This document shows, piece after piece, positions 60,928 through 64,000 of a DNA stretch of 64,000 nt. Positions within the stretch are counted from its first letter, which is position 1, and every line of letters starts with the position of its first letter. This DNA comes from Rhizobium sp. Q54 (GTDB taxonomy: Bacteria > Pseudomonadota > Alphaproteobacteria > Rhizobiales > Xanthobacteraceae): the NCBI GenBank assembly GCA_945907045.1, contig CAMDSH010000014.1, positions 1 through 64,000 on the forward strand, written 5' to 3'. The notes beneath the pieces were generated by a model. It saw nothing but the letters and a program-made list of their open reading frames with translations, made no database searches and was not told the DNA's origin. Both the position numbers and the translations under genes were made by a program.

Positions 60928-62091
60928 GTGAAGATTCTCGATATTCGCGAGACTGCGATCCCGCTGCGCTCGCAGCTCGCGAATTCGAGTTTCGATTTTA
61001 CCGAAATGACGACGTCGGTGGTCGCTGTGATCACCGATGCCGTGCGCGGCGGCAAGCCAGTGGTTGGCTACGCGTTCAATTCCACCGGGCGCTATGCCTG
61101 CGGCGCGCAGATGCGGGCGCGCTTCATCCCGCGCATTCTCGCCGCCGATCCAAAAACGTTGCTGGACGAGAGCGGCGATAATCTCGATCCGGCGAAGATA
61201 CTCGCCTGCATGATGCGGCGGGAAAAGGCCGGCGGCCATAGCGAGCGCTCGATTCCCATCGGCACCATCGAGGTCGCGGTGTGGGACGCGGTTGCCAAGA
61301 TCGCCGAAAAGCCGCTGCACGTGGTGCTGGCGGAGCGTTTCAACGGCGGAAAAATCCCGGCGAAAGTTTTCTGTTATGTCGGCGGCGGCTGGTACACGCC
61401 GGGGCAGACGATAAAAGATTTGCAGGACGAGATGCGCCGTCATCTCGCCGCGGGATACACGCAAGTAAAAATGAAGGTCGGCGGACTGCCGCTCGATCAG
61501 GACGTGAAGCGCGTCGAGGCGGTGCTGCAGGTAATGGGCTCCGGGACAAATCTCGCGGTCGATGCCAATTGCAAATTCGAGCGCAATGAAGCGCTCGCTT
61601 ACGCAAAGGCGCTGGCGCCGTTCAAACTGCGCTGGTTCGAGGAGCCGTGCGATCCGCTCGATTACGCGCTGACTGCCGAACTCGCGAGCGTTTACGCCCC
61701 GCCGCTCGCGACGGGCGAAAATCTTTTCTCCACGCAGGACGTTGAAAATCTCGTGCGCTTCGGCGGCTTGCGCGCGCACGATATTGTCCAGATCGATCCG
61801 CCGCAGGCTTACGGCATCACGCAATATTCGCGCACGCTCGACATGCTGGCGCGGCACAAATGGCCGCGCGTCTCGCTGTTCCCGCACGGCGGCAACCAGA
61901 TGTCGCTGGCGATTGCCGCCGGCTTCGGCCTCGGCGGCGCGGAATCCTATCCCGGCGTATTCGGCGATTTCGGCGGCTTCGCCGACGACGCGCGCATCGA
62001 GGACGGCTTCATTTCGCTCTCGCAGCGGCCCGGCATCGGCTTTGAAGGTCAGGCCGGGCTGTACAAGATCATGCGCGAGTTGGCCGCGTAA
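60928..62091 (+). CDS. Mandelate racemase/muconate lactonizing enzyme family (enolase superfamily)
   Basis: 387 aa with a GTG start directly after the Bug stop. N-terminal capping domain about 1-145, then the barrel: YTQVKMKVGG (K-x-K catalytic lysines), AVDANCKFER (Asp ligand), WFEEPCDP (Glu ligand), TGENLFS (Glu ligand), and FPHGGNQ with the general-acid/base His. Abstracts an alpha proton of a carboxylate (racemisation, dehydration or cycloisomerisation); which one cannot be told. The C-terminus nearly touches the convergent pncB gene. Confidence 0.92.
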   Translation: MKILDIRETAIPLRSQLANSSFDFTEMTTSVVAVITDAVRGGKPVVGYAFNSTGRYACGAQMRARFIPRILAADPKTLLDESGDNLDPAKILACMMRREKAGGHSERSIPIGTIEVAVWDAVAKIAEKPLHVVLAERFNGGKIPAKVFCYVGGGWYTPGQTIKDLQDEMRRHLAAGYTQVKMKVGGLPLDQDVKRVEAVLQVMGSGTNLAVDANCKFERNEALAYAKALAPFKLRWFEEPCDPLDYALTAELASVYAPPLATGENLFSTQDVENLVRFGGLRAHDIVQIDPPQAYGITQYSRTLDMLARHKWPRVSLFPHGGNQMSLAIAAGFGLGGAESYPGVFGDFGGFADDARIEDGFISLSQRPGIGFEGQAGLYKIMRELAA

Positions 62092-62092
62092 A

Positions 62093-63433
62093 TTATTTCG
62101 CGGAGCGGCTGTCCACTTCGGCGGCGAGCTTTGTCAACGCCTCGGCGGGTTGTACGGGATAGACCGCGTTTGCTTCGAGCTTGCGCAACTCCGGCGGCAG
62201 TCGTTGCAACTCACGCGCGGCGTGCGCACGGATGTCGGCGAGAGAAGGCTTCGGCGCGAGCCGCTTGCCGCCCTGCATCACCGGCACAATCAGCGCCTCG
62301 CCTTCCTGTTTGTCGCCGGCGATCGAAAGCACGTCGTCCGCCAATCCGCCGTCCGGCGCATAACGCCGCCAGACCTGCTTGCGGCCCGGCCAGGTTTCCT
62401 TTCCCGGCGAGCGCTTGCGGCGCGCCGTGCCGCCGTATTCCTGCAGCTTGTAGGCGCAATCGAGCGCGGGCGCGTCGGATGAAGTCGTGAGACTTGTGCC
62501 GATGCCGAAACCGTCGATCGGCGCGCCTGCCTTGGCGATTTTCAGCAGAACGTCCTCATCGACGCCGCCGCTGACGAAAATCGCCGCGTCCGGCAGGCCG
62601 CCGCCGTTGAGAATTTTCCGCACGCTTTTGGAGAGCGCGATCAGATCGCCGCTGTCGATGCGAACGCCGCGCACGGTAATACCTTCCGCCTTGAGTTTTG
62701 GCGCCAGCGCCACGACCTTCCGCGCCCCGGCTTCCGTGTCGTAGGTGTCGATCAGCAGGATCACGCTGTCAGGCCGCGCGCGGGCGAAATCCTCAAACGC
62801 CTGCATCTCGTCGTCATGCGCGAGAATGAACGAATGCGCCATCGTCCCAAATATCGGGATGCCGAAATTCATTCCCGCCAAGACGGTCGCCGTGCCAGCA
62901 AAACCGGCGATGTAGCTCGCGCGCGCCGCCAGCAACCCGGCTTCCGCGCCGTGCGCGGAGCGAAGGCCAAAATCCAGCAACAGCTTTCCCGGCGCGGCCA
63001 GCACCATACGCGCCGCCTTGCTGGCGATCAGCGACTGGAAATGCAGCAGGTTGACGATCCGCGTTTCGATCAGCTGCGCCTGCGGCAACGGCGCGGTAAC
63101 GCGAAAAATAGGCTCGTCGGGGAAAAATGCCGTGCCTTCCGGCATCGCGTGCACGTCGCCGGTGAAACGGAAATCCCTGAGATAATCCAGCAAATTTTTC
63201 CGGAAACGCTTGGTGCCCGCGAGCCACTCAATTTCTTCCGGCGAGAAACGCAAGTCCTCCAGATAGTCGAGTGCCTGCTCCAATCCAGCAGCCATGAAGA
63301 ATTCGCGCCGCTTCGGGAGCTTGCGGGAGAAGAACTCGAACACCGCCGTGCCGGTCTCATCCCGATCCAGATAAGCCTGGATCATGTTGAACTGGTAGAG
63401 ATCGGTGAGCAGCGGGCTGCCGGAAGGATTCAT
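62093..63433 (-). CDS. pncB: Nicotinate phosphoribosyltransferase
   Basis: 446 aa. LLTDLYQFNMIQAYL at the start, FFSRKLPKRREFFMAAGLEQ, FGLRSAHGAEAGLLAARASY, GTMAHSFILAHDDE, then RIDSGDLIALSKSVRK and FVSGGVDEDVL: the NAPRTase signature segments. Makes nicotinate mononucleotide from nicotinate and PRPP in the NAD salvage pathway. The C-terminal zone (about 330-430) is Lys/Arg-rich. Convergent with the enolase-superfamily gene. Confidence 0.95.
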   Translation of the reverse strand: MNPSGSPLLTDLYQFNMIQAYLDRDETGTAVFEFFSRKLPKRREFFMAAGLEQALDYLEDLRFSPEEIEWLAGTKRFRKNLLDYLRDFRFTGDVHAMPEGTAFFPDEPIFRVTAPLPQAQLIETRIVNLLHFQSLIASKAARMVLAAPGKLLLDFGLRSAHGAEAGLLAARASYIAGFAGTATVLAGMNFGIPIFGTMAHSFILAHDDEMQAFEDFARARPDSVILLIDTYDTEAGARKVVALAPKLKAEGITVRGVRIDSGDLIALSKSVRKILNGGGLPDAAIFVSGGVDEDVLLKIAKAGAPIDGFGIGTSLTTSSDAPALDCAYKLQEYGGTARRKRSPGKETWPGRKQVWRRYAPDGGLADDVLSIAGDKQEGEALIVPVMQGGKRLAPKPSLADIRAHAARELQRLPPELRKLEANAVYPVQPAEALTKLAAEVDSRSAK

Positions 63434-63481
63434 TCCGGCAGCTTCGCAAATCCCTCCGGCTTTACAAGCGTGCCCGCGCCG

Positions 63482-64000
63482 TCACTTGGCGGCCAGCGCC
63501 TTGTTCACGAACACATCGGTGTAGGTCTTTTTCAGGTCGATGGGTGCGCTTTTCACCGCGCTGTCGAATTCGCGCAGCACCTTGTACGCGGTCTCCGCGC
63601 CTTCCGGGCTGATGCGCCCGTCGGGCGAATAAGTCGGCTGGCTGCTCTTGATCGACTTGATGTAAAGCGGCATGTCGCCGAGCGCGTGCTCGACCGGCAT
63701 CACCTTGGCGACGTCTTCCGCGGAATGCGAGGCGATCCATTTCAGCCCGCGCACGAAAGCGTTGGTTAGCGCCTGCACGGCCGCCGGATTTTTTTCGATA
63801 TAGGCCGGCGTCGCATACAGCACCGCCGCCGGGTAAGGCCCGCCGTAAACCTGCCGGGTGCCTTCAAGCGTGCGGGTGTCGGCGACGACCTTGATGAGCT
63901 TTTCCTGATCGAGAAGGTTGATGACCGGATCGACGCTCACCAGCGCGTCGATCTCACCCCGTTTCGCCGCCGCCACCGCGGTCGAGCCCGCGCCGATGCC
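63482..64000 (-). CDS. ABC transporter substrate-binding protein, NMT1/SsuA-like (5' part beyond window)
   Basis: Only the C-terminal 172 codons are in the window; the frame is open at the right edge (GIGAGSTAVAAAKRGEID). Typical late segments: DALVSVDPVINLLDQ, YATPAYIEKNPAAVQALTNA, then KKTYTDVFVNKALAAK at the end. Nitrate/sulfonate/taurine or thiamine-precursor type binding protein; substrate unknown. The gene would start to the right of the window. Lies 48 bp upstream of pncB on the same strand. Confidence 0.82.
   Translation of the reverse strand, partial: GIGAGSTAVAAAKRGEIDALVSVDPVINLLDQEKLIKVVADTRTLEGTRQVYGGPYPAAVLYATPAYIEKNPAAVQALTNAFVRGLKWIASHSAEDVAKVMPVEHALGDMPLYIKSIKSSQPTYSPDGRISPEGAETAYKVLREFDSAVKSAPIDLKKTYTDVFVNKALAAK

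Noticed and set aside
59908-61887. 659-codon open frame antisense to the Bug and enolase-superfamily genes
   Set aside because: Arg/His-rich low-complexity translation typical of the antisense shadow of GC-rich genes; both opposite genes are clear family members.

Overview
This is a GC-rich chromosomal stretch from an alphaproteobacterium, most likely a Hyphomicrobiales (Rhizobiales) member near the Bradyrhizobium/Xanthobacteraceae side. The evidence is indirect but consistent: a carA - yqeY - (insert) - dnaG - rpoD block, a divergent Lrp / trxB-lysR locus, a PdhS/PleC-like kinase, phasins, a possible Irr box, many orphan Bug (TctC) binding proteins, a tRNA-His with A73 and no G-1, and short palindromic repeats of the kind scattered through these genomes. 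No 16S gene is present, so the assignment stays at order level.

Layout. 1-1.3 kb: a broken DpnI-type endonuclease gene and a HigBA-like toxin-antitoxin pair with a very clear promoter/operator. 1.3-13.8 kb: housekeeping core (rpoD, dnaG, a Bug protein, yqeY, carA, a methyltransferase, tRNA-Cys, carB, greA). 13.8-16.4 kb: Lrp regulator divergent from trxB-lysR. 16.6-21.8 kb (minus strand): complete pqqABCDE, including the 25-codon pqqA, followed by a PQQ sugar dehydrogenase and a diheme cytochrome c, which together form a cofactor-enzyme-electron acceptor module. 22-26.7 kb: intradiol dioxygenase, L,D-transpeptidase, tRNA-His, two phasins. 26.9-36 kb: PAS histidine kinase, a DUF1194 gene broken by an amber codon, an iron(III) binding protein and permease (no ATPase) behind a possible Irr box, an AsmA protein and a small membrane protein. 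36-43.2 kb (minus): spermidine/putrescine-type ABC transporter without its binding protein, then glpD - receiver - glpK - receiver. 43.4-46.5 kb: glutamine amidotransferase, SDR, malonyl-CoA decarboxylase. 46.6-53.6 kb: oligopeptide-type ABC transporter with both ATPases fused, plus a CoA transferase. 53.6-64 kb: catabolic and uptake genes in alternating orientation (TPP enzyme, LtrA, cyclase family, two related Bug proteins, M24 peptidase, enolase superfamily), nicotinate phosphoribosyltransferase and a partial ABC binding protein cut by the window edge.

The first half is mostly conserved core metabolism. The second half is dominated by uptake of organic acids, peptides and polyamines and by catabolism. 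No integrase, transposase, phage gene or CRISPR array was found. The most notable points are the leaderless-looking toxin-antitoxin promoter, the DpnI remnant that keeps its catalytic residues, the terminator-like hairpin just upstream of carB, the long hairpin in front of greA, the DnaG that has lost all four zinc ligands, the amber-interrupted DUF1194 gene, and two co-linear receiver proteins flanking glpK. I did not find a clearly new multi-gene system.
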